A stretch of DNA of 64,000 nt from Lineus longissimus (GCF_910592395.1 NC_088318.1:12400349-12464348); one strand, 5' to 3'; positions 11,807 through 26,754 are shown, numbered from the stretch's first letter. Notes: generated from the letters alone by a model not told the origin. Numbers and translations: made by a program.

Positions 11807-11949
11807 CTTGCTTTGTTCTGACTGACCTGATCTACGTCATCAAAAAATCCCTAGCGGCCACATGTGGAACTAATCTAAAGTTGTGTGTGGTGGGAAATTC
11901 AAATAGTTTAAAATTGAAAATTGAAATAACTAAATAATGACTTTATTAT

Positions 11950-12335
11950 TAGAATTTTTTTAATGTCTGGGATCTTGTTTTTTTAACCCTCAACATATTT
12001 CATGAGTATCAAGCATGTTTTCAAACCTTGATATATACGCTAATGCATAACCAAATCAGGATGGAGCACAATTTCAAGGCAATTCTGCTTCCAAATTTAT
12101 GATAACGGTGCTATTCCTATGATTCTTGCGGATTTTTATAAATCATGTTTTGATATGACTGTTCTTTAGCTCCAATCCAAAGGTGGTTATACCACAAAAT
12201 GAAGAACGCACTGTACAAGAATGATCTATTCCATATACTCTTACAAATAGGAACTGTTATCATCATGCAACATTATACACTTTACACAGCGATTTTAAAG
12301 TTCAGAATTAGAAGACTTGTGTTTGAACACTACCA
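11950..12335. other. Intergenic stretch, no gene seen
   Basis: AT-rich; nothing recognised. Confidence 0.35.
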
Positions 12336-12339
12336 CTGC

Positions 12340-13045
12340 CTCAAGAGTGTAGCAAGTTAATTGCTCTTGCCACTGCTTTAGGAGTTTAGCAATGAAATTA
12401 CTCCAAAGCAAAAATTAAGTCTGCACATAATCACTGGTATGCAGATGTGCCAGGGTGGCAGAAAAGATCTGAACACTGCCACTGCTTTAGGAGTGTTACA
12501 ACGATATTGCTTCAAAGCAAAAATCAAGTCTGCACATATTTACTGGTATGCAGATGTGCCAGCAAGGCATCAAAACCTTCGTAAGCCCTTAATGAGCAAT
12601 TCATTTATAAATTTACAAACAGGATTTATCTTGCAACTATACTGCTCCAAAGTAAGAGCCAAGTCTGCACATAATTACTGTTATACAGATGTGCCAGCGA
12701 GGCAGACAAGACCTGAACACTGCCACTGCTTCAGGAGTGTAGCACTGGTATTGCTTCAAAGCAAAAAAGTCTGCACATAATTACTGGTATGCAGATTTGA
12801 CCGCGAGGCAGAAAAGACCCTGAACACTGCCACTGCTTTAGGAGTGTAGCACTGATATTGCTTCAAAGCAAAAAAGTCTGCACATAATTACTGGTATGCA
12901 GATTTGACCGCGAGGCAGAAAAGACCCTGAACACTGCCACTGCTTTAGGAGTGTAGCAATAATATTGCTTCAAAGCAAGAAATGATGTTTGCACATAATT
13001 ACTGGTATGCAGATGTGCCTGTTCGACAGAAAGACCCTGAACACT
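12340..13045. repeat. Tandem array, unit about 105-110 bp, first block
   Basis: Units share CTGCACATAATTACTGGTAT with GCAGAT, then GAGGCAGAAAAGACC(C)TGAAC, ACTGCCACTGCTTTAGGAGT and TTGCTTCAAAGCAA. TGGTATGCAGAT-type anchors fall near 12431, 12541, 12678, 12782, 12889 and 13001. The second interval is longer because it carries an extra block beginning CATCAAAACCTTCGTAAGCC. Translated frames here repeat and are not genes. Confidence 0.85.
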
Positions 13046-13344
13046 ACCAAGCAACACTAATTTACAATTGACATGAAAGAGTATACAGTTTGAGGGAAAG
13101 CCACATAACTATTAGATAACTGCCCTCTGTACTGGTGATAATCAGACTGGCCTGAAATTCTCATTATCGACCACTCCTCGGTGGAAATGAATCCAACAAA
13201 AAATGGGATCATTGTATACAGTGGTACTGTATTACCCCGATGAGAAGCACTTTACTGATGTCCCCCACTCTCAGCTAAGATATTTGTGCGTGTACCGGTT
13301 TGACTACGGGCTGAAGTTGACGATGTACTCCTGACGGAGCCATT
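13046..13344. other. Spacer between repeat blocks
   Basis: No gene or repeat recognised between the first satellite block and MITE copy 2. Confidence 0.35.
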
Positions 13345-13462
13345 GGGTGATATGAATAAAGACCAGCAAATGCTTTTATCTAAATCTCCATGTACATTTA
13401 CACTAGGCCTTCCTGTACAAAACCGGAGTAAAAGCATTTGCTAGTCTTTATTCATATCACCC
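13345..13462. mobile_element. Foldback MITE, copy 2
   Basis: GGGTGATATGAATAAAGACC and CAGCAAATGCTTTTA are mirrored by TAAAAGCATTTGCTAG and TCTTTATTCATATCACCC, about 118 bp in total. It shares both arms with 744-860. The flanks read CATT on the left and ATTG on the right, so a short target-site duplication such as ATT is possible but not certain. Confidence 0.8.
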
Positions 13463-13980
13463 ATTGGGTGCTTCGCCCGCTCATTGACCGAGGCATGGTG
13501 ACCTGGAGACAGTGACCGGATTAGCACTAGCTGGTCGAAGGACACTTCACAGGGCGTCAATTCGCAACTTCTCATCATTTTAAAGGCGCGACCTATTCAC
13601 TGGACCAAGTCTTACCCAGAAACCTACTCCTTACGTAGCGTGGGGTACCAACCCACCGCAGATTCAGGAGTGTGCAATGGTTTCGGAATATCCTACACCC
13701 AATTGTGCTGCCCATTCGCAATAGGCTTGCCCACCGTCATGCCCCTCTGACATTGCCATCTCTCAGACGGTAACAAGAAGGTGTCATGCGGCTGCAAATA
13801 TTTCCCAGAGGGGCGAGATAATGATTATTTCAGACCGATCAGAGTGTCACAAGTTCAGAGCGAAGTCACCTGACAGTTATATGGAGTTGCACCAAAATGC
13901 AGACGCTTCATTTCATTTGTAAATAGGCATCAATTATTTTTGTTACATTCAATGGACCCAGTCCTACAACCTCTGGAAGA
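13463..13980. other. Spacer between repeat blocks
   Basis: Locally less AT-rich sequence without a recognised gene, separating two blocks of the same satellite. Confidence 0.35.
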
Positions 13981-13984
13981 GCCA

Positions 13985-14275
13985 AGTCTGCACATAATTG
14001 CTGGTATGCAGATTTGCCCGCGAGGCAGAAAAGACCTGAACATCGCCACTGCTTTACGAGTGTAGCAACAATATTGCTTCAAAGCAAGAAATGAACCTGC
14101 ACATATTTACTGGTGCAGATATGCCAGCAAGGCATCAAAACCTTCGTAAGCCCTTAATGAGCAACTAATTTATAAAATTACAAAAAGGATTTATCTTACA
14201 ACTGTACTGCTCCAAAGAAAGAGCCAAGTCTGCACATAATTACTGGTATGCTGATTTGCCCGCGAGGCAGAAAGT
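13985..14275. repeat. Tandem array, second block of the 105-110-bp satellite
   Basis: Further units with TCTGCACATAATT(G/A)CTGG, anchors near 14001, 14109 and 14242, plus the CATCAAAACCTTCGTAAGCC block seen in the first array. The shared long block shows the two arrays were once contiguous or copied together. Confidence 0.8.
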
Positions 14276-16740
14276 ACGTGCTGTGTTATCTTTTTCACGG
14301 TCTTACCGTCCAAATATGTCTTTATTTGATAAATCAAATGTGAAATCGAATGATATACCGGGGTTCGAAATTTTAAAGCTGCCGCCGGTAAAAGCGTCCT
14401 CGTGGTCAGACGATCATTCTGATGACGACATCTTCCTGGGCGGGGGGGGGGGGGGGGCTATATACTACAGAATAATTTTGGGACAAAACAAAAACTGAAA
14501 AATTGTTTTTATCATTACATAATTTAAATTGATTTATTTAATTGATGTTTATCTATTTCAATTTTATTAATCTTACATGACACAAATGATATTCTTACCA
14601 TCCCGGTGTAGAAGGAGAAACTGGCACCTTGGAAAAAGTACTATACAGGATGTCTCAGAAAAGAATCTATAAAAAAGATTTTTAAACCAAGGTTCGACGA
14701 ACGGACGTCATCATAATCTAGAGAAGATATATAACTTCCTTGGGCTCCTGGAGACGGAGCAGGAGAGGCGCCTCTTTACTGATGTCTTTATTGTTTATAT
14801 TACAGCTCAACTCGCGGGTGACGGCACCTGACCCACTTTACAGAAGGATGTCCCTTTCTTTTAGTGCGATTACCCCTCGATATTTCGATTTGTCGCATCT
14901 TGTGGTAGCTTGAAATGATGATACAATCATGTCCCATAAGGGTGTGGCTCATAATCTTCCACTGCAGGTACGTATAAAATAATGTCTATGATCAGTTGCC
15001 AGATCTTGCAATTTCTGTGGCTTTTTATTGAGGTGGAAATTTCCGGAAGAAAATCGTCGAAAATACACCAACCGTCTTCGTACTTGGTCGTTCGTATAGC
15101 TCGAAAACTGTCTTCGATGCCGCAAACGATAGCTAGCTAGCTTGAAATATTTACCTCTATTATACCTCTTCGACAATATGATGTTCCCAATTGCGGAAGG
15201 ATGCTCGTGGGGGTGGACCGTGTCTTCTGGTTGGTGTGATGCAGTGTGATGTTCATGATTTTTGGCACTGAACATAATCTGAAAAAACGGTGACATTTTT
15301 TTAAAGTGATTTTTCAGGCGGACAAGCTACATAGCGCGTCAAAACTATAGGTTTAATCAACTATTTACACGAAGGACAGCCAAAGGTAATCGAGGGCTAT
15401 AAAACTCGTTCCCCCGCCTCTCGGAGTTCAGAACTGCAATACATGTATTTAAACCAGACTTGAAGAAGCAAACATAATCACATGAAACATGTCTCATTAA
15501 ATGCTACCCTCAAAATGAAATGCTACCCTCAAAGTGCAAAACAAGCCACATTCTTGACCATGGCCGCAGAAGCCCTATAGAAAAATTGGAGGGGTCGGAC
15601 TCATACGGCCACAATCAACAATCCTGGGTACTCAAGCGCCCGCCTAACAGCGGACACAAGGCACTCCCGTCTCCATCGCGACAATGATCAGTTGTCACAA
15701 CAGAAGTCGGTAGTGCAGACAACTGTAGTGGGCACCCATCTGCCTTATATGTGTTGCGTTTTTGCCCGCAACAGTCATGGTTTGACCTACTTCACTCAAC
15801 AAATCAGAAATGATTCAAAAACTTCATGCCTCAACATCGTAATTAAATTATTTTTGAAAAACTATTTCATTTCAGTTCTATGATATTTCTAGTGCAGTTA
15901 CTTTTCTCAAATTGTAATCGGATAATTTGAAAATATGAGACAAGTGAAAAGTGAACATTTTTCAGTGATATTCTTTGTACTCCACAGGAGGACACAGACT
16001 AATAGCCTAGATAAATGTAGCAAAATCACCTCATCAAAGAGCAAATCCCAACGAGGAGGTATTCCTACTGAATGATATTCACATAATACTGCCAAAACAA
16101 CATATTCCTACCTTTAATCCATATATCTATACCATGTAATTCATCAAGAAAGTTTGAGATTTTCAAAACGTCATTCTCAGTGATGACAGTCTCAGACAGT
16201 GCTCGAACCCACATTACATTGATTATGCATTGGTGAGGAAAAGTCTGTTCGAGCAAGACTGGCAATCTCCCGTGTTTTAGAACAGGGCCTAGGTGGCACG
16301 CTATTACCAGCTGATTACTGTAAAATCGTCAAGAAAACGTCGGGACTTCGGCTTTTGAGTATCCGGCGGACAAATATACTGATCCCCTTTCTATCCATCA
16401 ACCAACTATAAAATATCAAAACTCATAGGAAAGAATGAAAATGATAACTATTTGTATTTGTGGGGCTTAGGAGCATATGAGCTTATCTGTGAGGAGGAAT
16501 TATATTCTTTCCCGGCGAAACTCAGCGCTGGGGACCAAAACGGCCCATACATGCCAGATTCGGATGCGTCAGCCAGGACTCATGTGCCGAAATTGGGGAG
16601 ATTGTGCACCCTTGTGAATACAGTGATTCAATTTTAATTGACGAATGTTCCACCTGTATATTTGACCTAGTGCAATTAAAGACATAACGAAGTAACTATC
16701 GTAGTCATCACCACGACTTGGTCGACATGAAGACATTGTC
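14276..16740. other. Intergenic stretch, no recognised gene
   Basis: A 16-base G tract lies at 14442-14457. A TACAGGATGTCTCAGAAAAG phrase at 14643 resembles a transposon end seen elsewhere in the window. A minus-strand frame of 115 codons at 14949-15296 has no recognised domain. GGGCTATAAAAC near 15398 looks TATA-like but no transcript can be assigned. Confidence 0.35.
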
Positions 16741-16744
16741 ACAA

Positions 16745-17130
16745 CCTAGTTCGCAGACTGAATTAGGCCTGTCACCTCCATCGTCTTGCCAACACCGTAT
16801 CAGATGCGAGACAGTCCCAGCCACACTTAATCAGGCCTGGCAGCTCCACCTTCCTGCCCACACTGTATCAGACGCCAGACAGTCCCAGCCAGAATAAATA
16901 GGGCGTGGCACCTCCACTCTATTACATGGGTTTGTCTTCTAGCACATAGTAAGATAGAAGCTCCACTAATGACAGAATGGACCATGAGCCAGTCCAAGTC
17001 TCACTGGGGTAAAACATGGTGGGGATCCGTCTTCAAGAGCAGTTAGATAGAAGCTCTTCCAACTCAGAAGGGACCTGATGAAGTGCACAGTAAGATGGAA
17101 GCTCCACCGAAGAGGGAAGAGTCATAATGC
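16745..17130. repeat. Small tandem repeats
   Basis: A 68-bp unit is duplicated (CAGTCCCAGCC at 16812 and 16880, with CTGTATCAGA and CACCTCCA/CAGCTCCA neighbours). It is followed by three spaced copies of AGAT(A/G)GAAGCTC near 16950, 17047 and 17094. Non-coding. Confidence 0.5.
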
Positions 17131-18430
17131 TGTGTGTGGTATATGGCCCAGTTCAAATAGGAAAAGATGGGTCCTAGACCCGATTTGGTCTGGCTGTGAC
17201 TGTCACAGTGTTGGTAAGACTGTGGAGGTGCCAAAACAAGCTTAAAGAATTCACAAGATTAATGTTTTTCTATGAATTTATTCAAGACCAGTTTTTTTTA
17301 CAATTGGCATCATGATTGGTGAGATGAAATTCAATACAAAAATATTTCTGAACATTATCATGAACTATGAAGATTACTCGTTATCAATTCTTGACATTAC
17401 TGATTACATATCTATAAAACATGTCAGAATAAATGTAAACATTTTCAAGGCGTTTCATACCACAAACTTATGAGACCAAACTGTATTGGTCCTTACAGAC
17501 CCTGCTACGCGGAGCTCTAGGTAGGATAGCCGCAAACAATGGCCAGCTCAGGAAATGCCACACAAGTTCATTTTAAAATTTCCACCAAAGTTTAAGAGTA
17601 ACTGGATCCTTCTTCAGGAAGTTTGCCTCAAGTTTCAGCCTCGGTGACGATCCATAAGCAGATGAGCGACCGACATTGATCCAGAACTTTTCCATACTCA
17701 AGAGATCCACAGACGTTGCTAACCACGACTGGCTGAGTTGAGCATATCCGTAAATGCATCATAGGGAGATGTCCCAATGCTGGGCACTAGCAGCATCAAG
17801 AGTTCACCTTTTCTTTTTCTGTAATAAATTGAAGGAAACAGTATTAGAACCATATTAGACACCCCAAATCCCGTTACGGTAAACCAAAAAATGTTCGTTA
17901 TGCCAAAGGTTGATTACTTTGCAATCAGCAGTAGACCAAACATCACGCTTGCTGCCCACATTTACATGGTAATTACATGACAGTTGAACAATGTTTTTTG
18001 CACCAATCTACTGACTTTCTTTTGTCGTCAGATTCTATAAGATCTCAAGAACAAAATGCATACTCACAGCTGGTTGTTGTCCAAAACTTCCAAATTCTTG
18101 ATAACTACCAGATGATCTTTTGTTTCTGTAAATATCAAACACGTACAACCTATAAATACACTGATCAGCATGGACCAAGAAAGAAGTCTTATTGATTTTG
18201 AGAAGTCTTTGAGATTTCTGGGCAAAGACATCAGGTGCAAGGTATCTTGTTTTTTTGTCTCATTCAAAGGATTAAGGAATGTAGGGTTAAGTAGCACGCT
18301 CAAGGGGACAAAGAGGAAACATGGTGATTCTTCAGATTCCAACCCACAACGTCCTGATTATGAGCTGGACTTCTATTCCACTGGTTTCCCTGTGCTGATC
18401 ATGATATTGGCAGACAACAGAAATATTAGC
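17131..18430 (-). other. CDK10 3' flank, possible 3' UTR
   Basis: Downstream of the CDK10 stop on the minus strand. The nearest clear AATAAA on that strand is at 17282-17277, about 1.15 kb beyond the stop. A plus-strand frame at 18170-18490 contains KRKHGDSSDSN and may be chance; no family was recognised. Confidence 0.35.
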
Positions 18431-21400
18431 TTACTTTTCATCCTGATTAGCTTCAGACACCCTCCTTTTATTTCTATGTTGAGGAAATGATGGCATCAGG
18501 TCTGGATCACATGCTGAAACGAAATTAGTAAAAAGTTTGAAATACTGTGAATTTACAATGGATGAGCGTGTTCACACATCACTCAGTCAATGGGGTTTGT
18601 CAGCCTAGTAACTCTGTCTTCGGCCAGAGAGGACGAAAGCTTCTCATGTTTCTCACTTGGTGGGGTTTTTGTGTGCCATGGCACAGATACCAGATACAAG
18701 GAACCTTGGTTTACGTTTCATTTAAAGAGCCAGGAAGAACCAGGAATTTTAATTCCTTGAAAGCCAGGCTGGTACATCAAGAAATACAATCCTGGGTTTG
18801 CCCTTGAATCGACCCCATGCCCTATTGTATGGTAGTAACCAATGTTAACCACAAGGTTATAAGGCTGCTCAATTACCCCAGAAAAAATGATGTACGACTT
18901 ACGAAATGGTTGCTCCTTGAAGTAAGAACTATCACAACAATCGGCAGCTGAAGCCCTGAAATTTCAAATGTTTACATTTTTTAATGGGGAAAGTTCAGTC
19001 TAGTTAGTTTAAGCCTGCTACTACATGTAGTTTGCTTCTAAAGAGGCAGCCAAATATTCCACAACTAACAAACTTGATAACTGAAATATACTTGCTTCTT
19101 TTATGTTGCAAACGAATCAAACTAAAATTCTTACCTCTTTTGAGGGTCATACATGAACAAGAAGTTCAGCAGTCTAACACCAGCTTCTGAGAGCCAGGGG
19201 AAAGTATGTCGCAAGTTATTGTATCTGAAAACACAGATATTTAGTGAGAAATTCATACATTAAGGAGACCCTTGTAAATTTTCTTTGGGAAGAGTTATGA
19301 GACACACAGACTTTGACACAAGGTACTTTTTACATAAACATAACTTGACACTGAAAAAACACAACTGGAACCAAAGATGAGACTCTCTGGGCCATTAATG
19401 CATTTCCTTGGCTAAGATCTATGTCGACTATTCTTCCAGGTGAAAAGAAATTTATTTTGTCCCTATACAAAGCTAAAAATGGCATTCTGGCAAAGAACTT
19501 ACGGCTGCTTCTTCAAGGAAAAATGTTCCAGGGCAGGCAGATCATTGAAACCCTGCAATAAAGGAGTTAAGTTAGGTAGAAGTTAGTCAGTGTATATCCC
19601 AGACGACAGATACTACTTTCTGTTCAGTGAGTGCAGAAATATGTCGCACAGCTTATTGATTCTAACAGTCAAAATCGCTTTTTATTTTCAGCTAAAAATA
19701 TACAGAACTGGTGCCAGTGGTGCCAGTGGTGGATGATTGTGGATGCTGTCAAGCATGTGCGGTTGTGGAGACACGTATACTTGCAGGCCATATGGACTCA
19801 TTCGGTGTTCCAAACATCTCGATGATCAGTTCAATCTGATGGATCTCCGTCCGTCCAGGCAGGAGTGGGTGGTGTGCCAGCATCTCTCCAAGAATACACC
19901 CTGCTGCCCTGTAATAAGCGACATAAAAACATAAGGGAAGGGATTCAATTATCTTATAAAGCCGTTTAGTTGGAAAAAATGGCCTCGGCTCATAAAAGAG
20001 GCGTTTGCATCTGAGAGGACGTCTGTTTCAAAATCCAATTACTGCCAATTTGAAAATCAGAGCACTAAGAGTAGCAACTATAGATTATCTCTACTCAATA
20101 GTATATATGTTGGGGCTTCATGTATTGGGTGTTCAAATAACACCTTTCTCATTCTTGACTTCAAATTAATGAATAGATCTTAAAGTTTTGTGCATACCAC
20201 ATATCAATGGCAGTCATCTGATTTTTGTCCATCAGTAGCAACTCTGGAGCTCTGTACCTGAAAGAAGAGATTTAATGTCCCTCATTTATTGTGGTTAGAA
20301 GAGTAGATCTAGTTCCAGATCACCTGCCATCTATGACTGCTCGGGCAGCATCACCTGAGGTCATTTTTATCACTTTTCAATCTCGTCTGTCAAATAACTT
20401 CAAAATATGACCAACCAAAAAAACCCGCTTTCAAAACATGTGAACACCAATACTGAATCGGAGCAAGGTAGACCGCAAATAGTATCAAAGCAACAAGATA
20501 CTAAATCCAGAAAGCTTGAGCAAACAAGTTCTTACTTCAGCTCTGAAACTGTTGTGCTCTGTATCATATCTTACCATAACGTCACAACTTTTGGGGTCAT
20601 AGGTTTCATAGGTACGCCGAATGTTCTGGCAAGGCCAAAGTCAGCTGTAAACGATAACAAGAACTCATTCATTAAATCATCAACACACTGTTAACCCCTT
20701 TACCTTCATAGCCCTTGATTTTTGAGAAAATATCCTTATATGATTTCACTTCTGGTAACATTAAATTGCCCAAATGGACATGTTGTTAAAGGATTACATC
20801 ATCAGATCAGTACTTCACATTTTCTACTCCTTTACATAAAATTCGCAATAATATCATAACGATATATACCTTTTGGGTTTAAGACAAGGCAGAAGAATTC
20901 AATTAGGTCAAAGTCAAGTCATTGTTGTTCAATTATGAATCGTATCAGCCACAGAGCCATTCACTCTTAGGCAAATTTCAGGAAATTCGCCATGGTAGTT
21001 TATGATACTGTCACAATCCAAGGGATCATCCAAGCTCATCTCGTTGTTTGAGCCATTGAGACACTTACCAATTTTAACACAACCTTTATCAGTCATTAGT
21101 AAGTTCGATACTTTGAGATCCCTGAAAGAAATTAAATGAATAGATAGATGAATGTATCAATCTTCAAAATGCTTAAGTAATAAATAATCTTTTTCAAAGC
21201 ACTGCAAACTACAACTTAGGCAGCATTCACTCTTGGTGAAAAAGTGTGCAGGGGCGTGACCAGACCCCTCCTCTTGTTCGTATTGTACATACGGACATGC
21301 TCTTCCCTTACCCCTCTGGCCCTTCCCCTAGTAGATTTTTAAAATTGGGGAGGGGTGTCAGATCCAAAATCCCAGGCACGATAATCCACTCACCTATGAA

Positions 21401-23908
21401 TAATGAACTTTGAATGCAGATATTTCAGACCCTTGAAAACCTGGAGCATGATGCACTTCACCTGAAAAACGATGTGGCAGAATTTGGTAGTGAATATTGT
21501 GAGCGGTCATGACTTCTCACCATCCAACTTTGTAAGGTGCTGTTTAGTGTTTCCACTTAGTATGTTCAAGAGCGCCCCCAACTTGACAGTGAATTATCGA
21601 GCTATGTCTCCTGAATATGTACGTTTTTAGGCCTTTCATAACTTGTCCAGAGTGTCCATTTGGCGTATACTATGGTCTAGTCTGTTGCAGAGCGCCAGGG
21701 CAGCGACCCCGAAAGCCTTTGCACCAAGCTCATGCTTTAAAGCCTAGTTGCGCTCTCAAGTGGAACCTACCTGTGCTTCTGAAAAGGGTGACTGCATGTT
21801 GTCCAGTAAACTTGCCAGGTCCTGTTCACAATACTGCATCACAAGAAAAATACTGAAAATGTAGATTTAGAACATTATAAAGTAGTGGGAATAGATTAGA
21901 AATAAGATGTGTACAGAAAAGACAGTCTGAAAGCCAACCGATTCCTGATAAAGAAAATGACAAGCTGATATATGACATCTAAAGCAAAACAGGCCTCGAT
22001 TCTAAATGTTCCGGTTGATTTGAATATTGGAACCATTCTGCTGGGTCTGTACTAATTTCCAACAGCAGTATATTTGAGGGAATCACTTCAAGAGAAACAA
22101 GAAAACACAGCCACTTATGTCACCTGAACACATACCTGTCCAGACTTTTTCCAACTGCTATCTCTGTCAATTCCACAATGTTTTCATGTCGAATATTTAG
22201 AAGGATGTTGATTTCTCGGAGGGCACTGATTGGAATTCCTGAAAAATCATTTGGCAGTGACTACAGGGCGTCGCATGAACATGGAGTCAGGTCTGGCCTA
22301 TACTCGATACCCCGACTACAACAAAATGGCAGCCTATACTCAGAAACTCGAGTATGTTGCGCTCGCGTTTGCAAGATTTTGTGTTGCGACTTATAAGTGG
22401 TACTGAAATTACCAAGTATGATTGGATGGCATTGTGTGTGCACCCTACTCAGTACATAAGGTATATGGTTTATTGAGTATGACTGCAATGCACTATGGGA
22501 TGGCATACTCAAGAAAGTGAGTATACAATTAATAATTCTTTATACCATCCTTCTCTTTTTCCATTCTCATCTTTTTGAGGGCAACAATTTCATGAGACTT
22601 CGTATCCCTGGCTCGATCTGAAAAGATAGTCAGACCAAGATCCATAAACACTAGAAAAAAGGACGACTTATACATGCATATAAAAATGCAATAACTTGTC
22701 CCTGAAAAGATTGGTATTGGCAATGAACAAATCGGCAGTGTAGCTTCCAAAGAGTCTAAGAGTGAGAGTAAGATTTTATACAATCTAATTTTTTTCAGAG
22801 AAGGACCACCAGAATGAAGATTTAGATCTCCATTTAGTGCGGGCAAAGCAAAATTACTTTGAAATTGGCAAATAACTTGGGAAAATTGATATAAAAAACA
22901 CTTGGGCGCTTGTCCTCCGAGATGTCCACCTTTCTTGGGACTCCCGTTGATCAGCCCTATCATTCAACTTACAAACAATGCCATATGTTCCCTCTCCAAC
23001 TCGGTTCAATTTCTCAAAGTCAGTTACACAACGACACCTTCCAAGCTGAAACATGAACATAAATGATAAGGGCATGCAAGGCTAAACAAAACTTTGAAAG
23101 TCCTCCAGGAGATAATTTTCATTGTCCATGTGGAATGCGATGAATCATGTGCAAAATACATGGCACCCCTTTTTATACAAATGGTAAATATCTTTGTTCT
23201 AAGACTAAGTTAAAAAAGTAAATTATTGGCAACCAGCACACCATTTTTGTGCCGCTCAATAGACGAAATCGAAGAAGTTTGTTTTGGCACTGACCAGTCA
23301 TGCGTTTCACCTTGAACCAAGGATGGCCATATCTCTAGGCATTGTCCGAAGTCAGCTTAGGCCTTCTGACGTATTCTAGAGTGTGCATATTTGATTTATT
23401 TTGGCACTGATTGGTCTTCTTCGAATTCGTCTATAGGGCCTATAGGGGTACAGAGGACGGAGTGATGCAACGTTGCACAATCGATGCTGGAGTCCGTTAG
23501 AGACTTAGAGTTTGATACAAGGAAATTTTCTCGCTGACCTCCTCATTACCGGGTACTTGTGCGCGGAACATTGTGCGATATTTTTATTGTATCGCCACTT
23601 CTGCGCTATATGACGTCAATGGCGATATAGCGCAGAATGCGTTATGACATTATATCGCCATTTACGTCATGACGTTAATTCCCTTTTACCCAACAAGGCA
23701 GCACACAGCACTATCTGCAAAGTGTGCGGTTCCTGTAGCATGACGTCATTGACGAGGATGTGCTCATGGCTCAGTCATGCATATGCATTGCATAACGCAC
23801 CTTGTCACCCTCCTTTATTTCGATCGGACTGCCACTCCGAAATGAAGAAAGAACCTTATTACGTTCTTTGGCAGCTGCGCTTGAGCTATCAGCCTTTTCG
23901 GCGTCCAT
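18431..23908 (-). CDS. CDK10: Cyclin-dependent kinase 10 (PISSLRE kinase), 14 coding exons
   Basis: CDK10 is a Ser/Thr kinase that pairs with cyclin M and acts in ETS2 turnover and cell-cycle control. Coding exons on the minus strand: 23908-23801, 23045-22973, 22617-22546, 22238-22136, 21852-21771, 21461-21394, 21121-21069, 20644-20575, 20257-20198, 19908-19785, 19552-19503, 19224-19135, 18955-18903, 18513-18431. Phases agree at every junction and give 362 aa, like the human protein (about 360). Motifs: P-loop GEGTYG at 53-58, catalytic K75, PISALRE at 87-93 (the family's PISSLRE helix), HRDLKVSN at 168-175, DFG at 188-190, activation-loop T203 before TLWYRAPE. All catalytic residues are intact. 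The N-terminal 36 residues ([18 protein letters not shown]...) are not conserved with vertebrates, so that start is inferred. The tail [12 protein letters not shown] is CDK10-typical. Intron 10 starts with GC. Confidence 0.95.
23259..23434. mobile_element. MITE in CDK10 intron 1
   Basis: ATAGACGAAATCGAAGAAG at 23259-23277 is the near-perfect inverse of CTTCTTCGAATTCGTCTAT at 23416-23434 (one mismatch). Inside the arms TTTTGGCACTGACCAG and TTTTGGCACTGATTGG are direct repeats. Size about 176 bp, no coding frame. Target-site duplication unclear. Confidence 0.7.
23589..23748. promoter_or_regulatory. Hairpin-forming block with two CRE palindromes
   Basis: TTCTGCGCTATA at 23599-23610 is perfectly inverted at 23626-23637, with TGACGTCA (full cAMP-response element) in the loop at 23611-23618. 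A second TGACGTCA is at 23741-23748. (T)ATCGCCA motifs recur in both orientations. It lies in CDK10 intron 1, 160-300 bp from the CDK10 start codon. A regulatory role is inferred from position and motifs only. Confidence 0.4.
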
Positions 23909-24055
23909 TTTATGCTTTTATTGGGAAGAAAATTATGAAAAAGTTGAGACCACAGGTGAACCTCGACTTCGGGAAGCATTGAACACATCTGCGTGCATTT
24001 TCCCATACATTTTCCCGTCTACTTTTCCACAACGAGGTTGTAGTTGAAGGGCAAA
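23909..24055. promoter_or_regulatory. Shared bidirectional promoter of CDK10 and NDUFS3
   Basis: Only 147 bp separate the two divergent start codons, so both promoters and 5' UTRs must lie here or within neighbouring introns. An ATTGG (inverted CCAAT) box lies at 23920-23924. No TATA box is apparent. Confidence 0.6.
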
Positions 24056-26253
<2,198 letters not shown>

Positions 26254-26748
26254 TCAAATGTTTTATGAAGAGAAACTTTGCTATGAAGCGTAGCACTCTG
26301 TGTTCCAATAGGGCTAGGCTAGGAGATGCTGTAAATATGCAATATTCCTCCATAGGAGTGCAGTACTTGACAGGTTGAGCAACTTTGCTCATGTGATGTC
26401 ACGCAAAATCAGCCACGTCTGGTTTAAAAACAAAATCTTATTGTTTCATGAGTCATGACAAAAAAAGATTTTATGACCATTCCATTACATCAGTATCCCT
26501 ATCCTGAAAGGTGGGTGCGAGGCAACATGTCTTTCGACTGCAGGAAGTCCTGCATATTAGAGGAATACAGTCTATCTTTTCAGCAGCCAGTTGGTTTGGC
26601 CGGCCTCGGTTACCCTTTCCCCGTTGCCTGTCCATTGGAGTTGTGTCCTCGCCAGATTGGTTACAGTGAATGTGAGCATTGTAAATAGAACATTAAGATT
26701 AGGTAGAAACCTAAGAAATGTTGTAGAAGAATTTTTTGTGTATAGTGA

Positions 26749-26754
26749 ATAAAA
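26749..26754 (+). terminator. Polyadenylation signal of NDUFS3
   Basis: AATAAA about 500 bp after the NDUFS3 stop, the first clear canonical signal on this strand. The actual cleavage site was not observed. Confidence 0.6.

Noticed and set aside
14949-15296. 115-codon basic minus-strand frame
   Set aside because: No known domain, no splice context, and composition compatible with chance.
18170-18490. 106-codon plus-strand frame containing KRKHGDSSDSN
   Set aside because: It overlaps the last CDK10 exon on the other strand, has no recognised family, and the only internal GT-AG pair would make a 28-bp intron.
22529-22963. 144-codon minus-strand frame ending in RMEKEKDG
   Set aside because: Only its last part is CDK10 exon 3; the remainder reads through introns.
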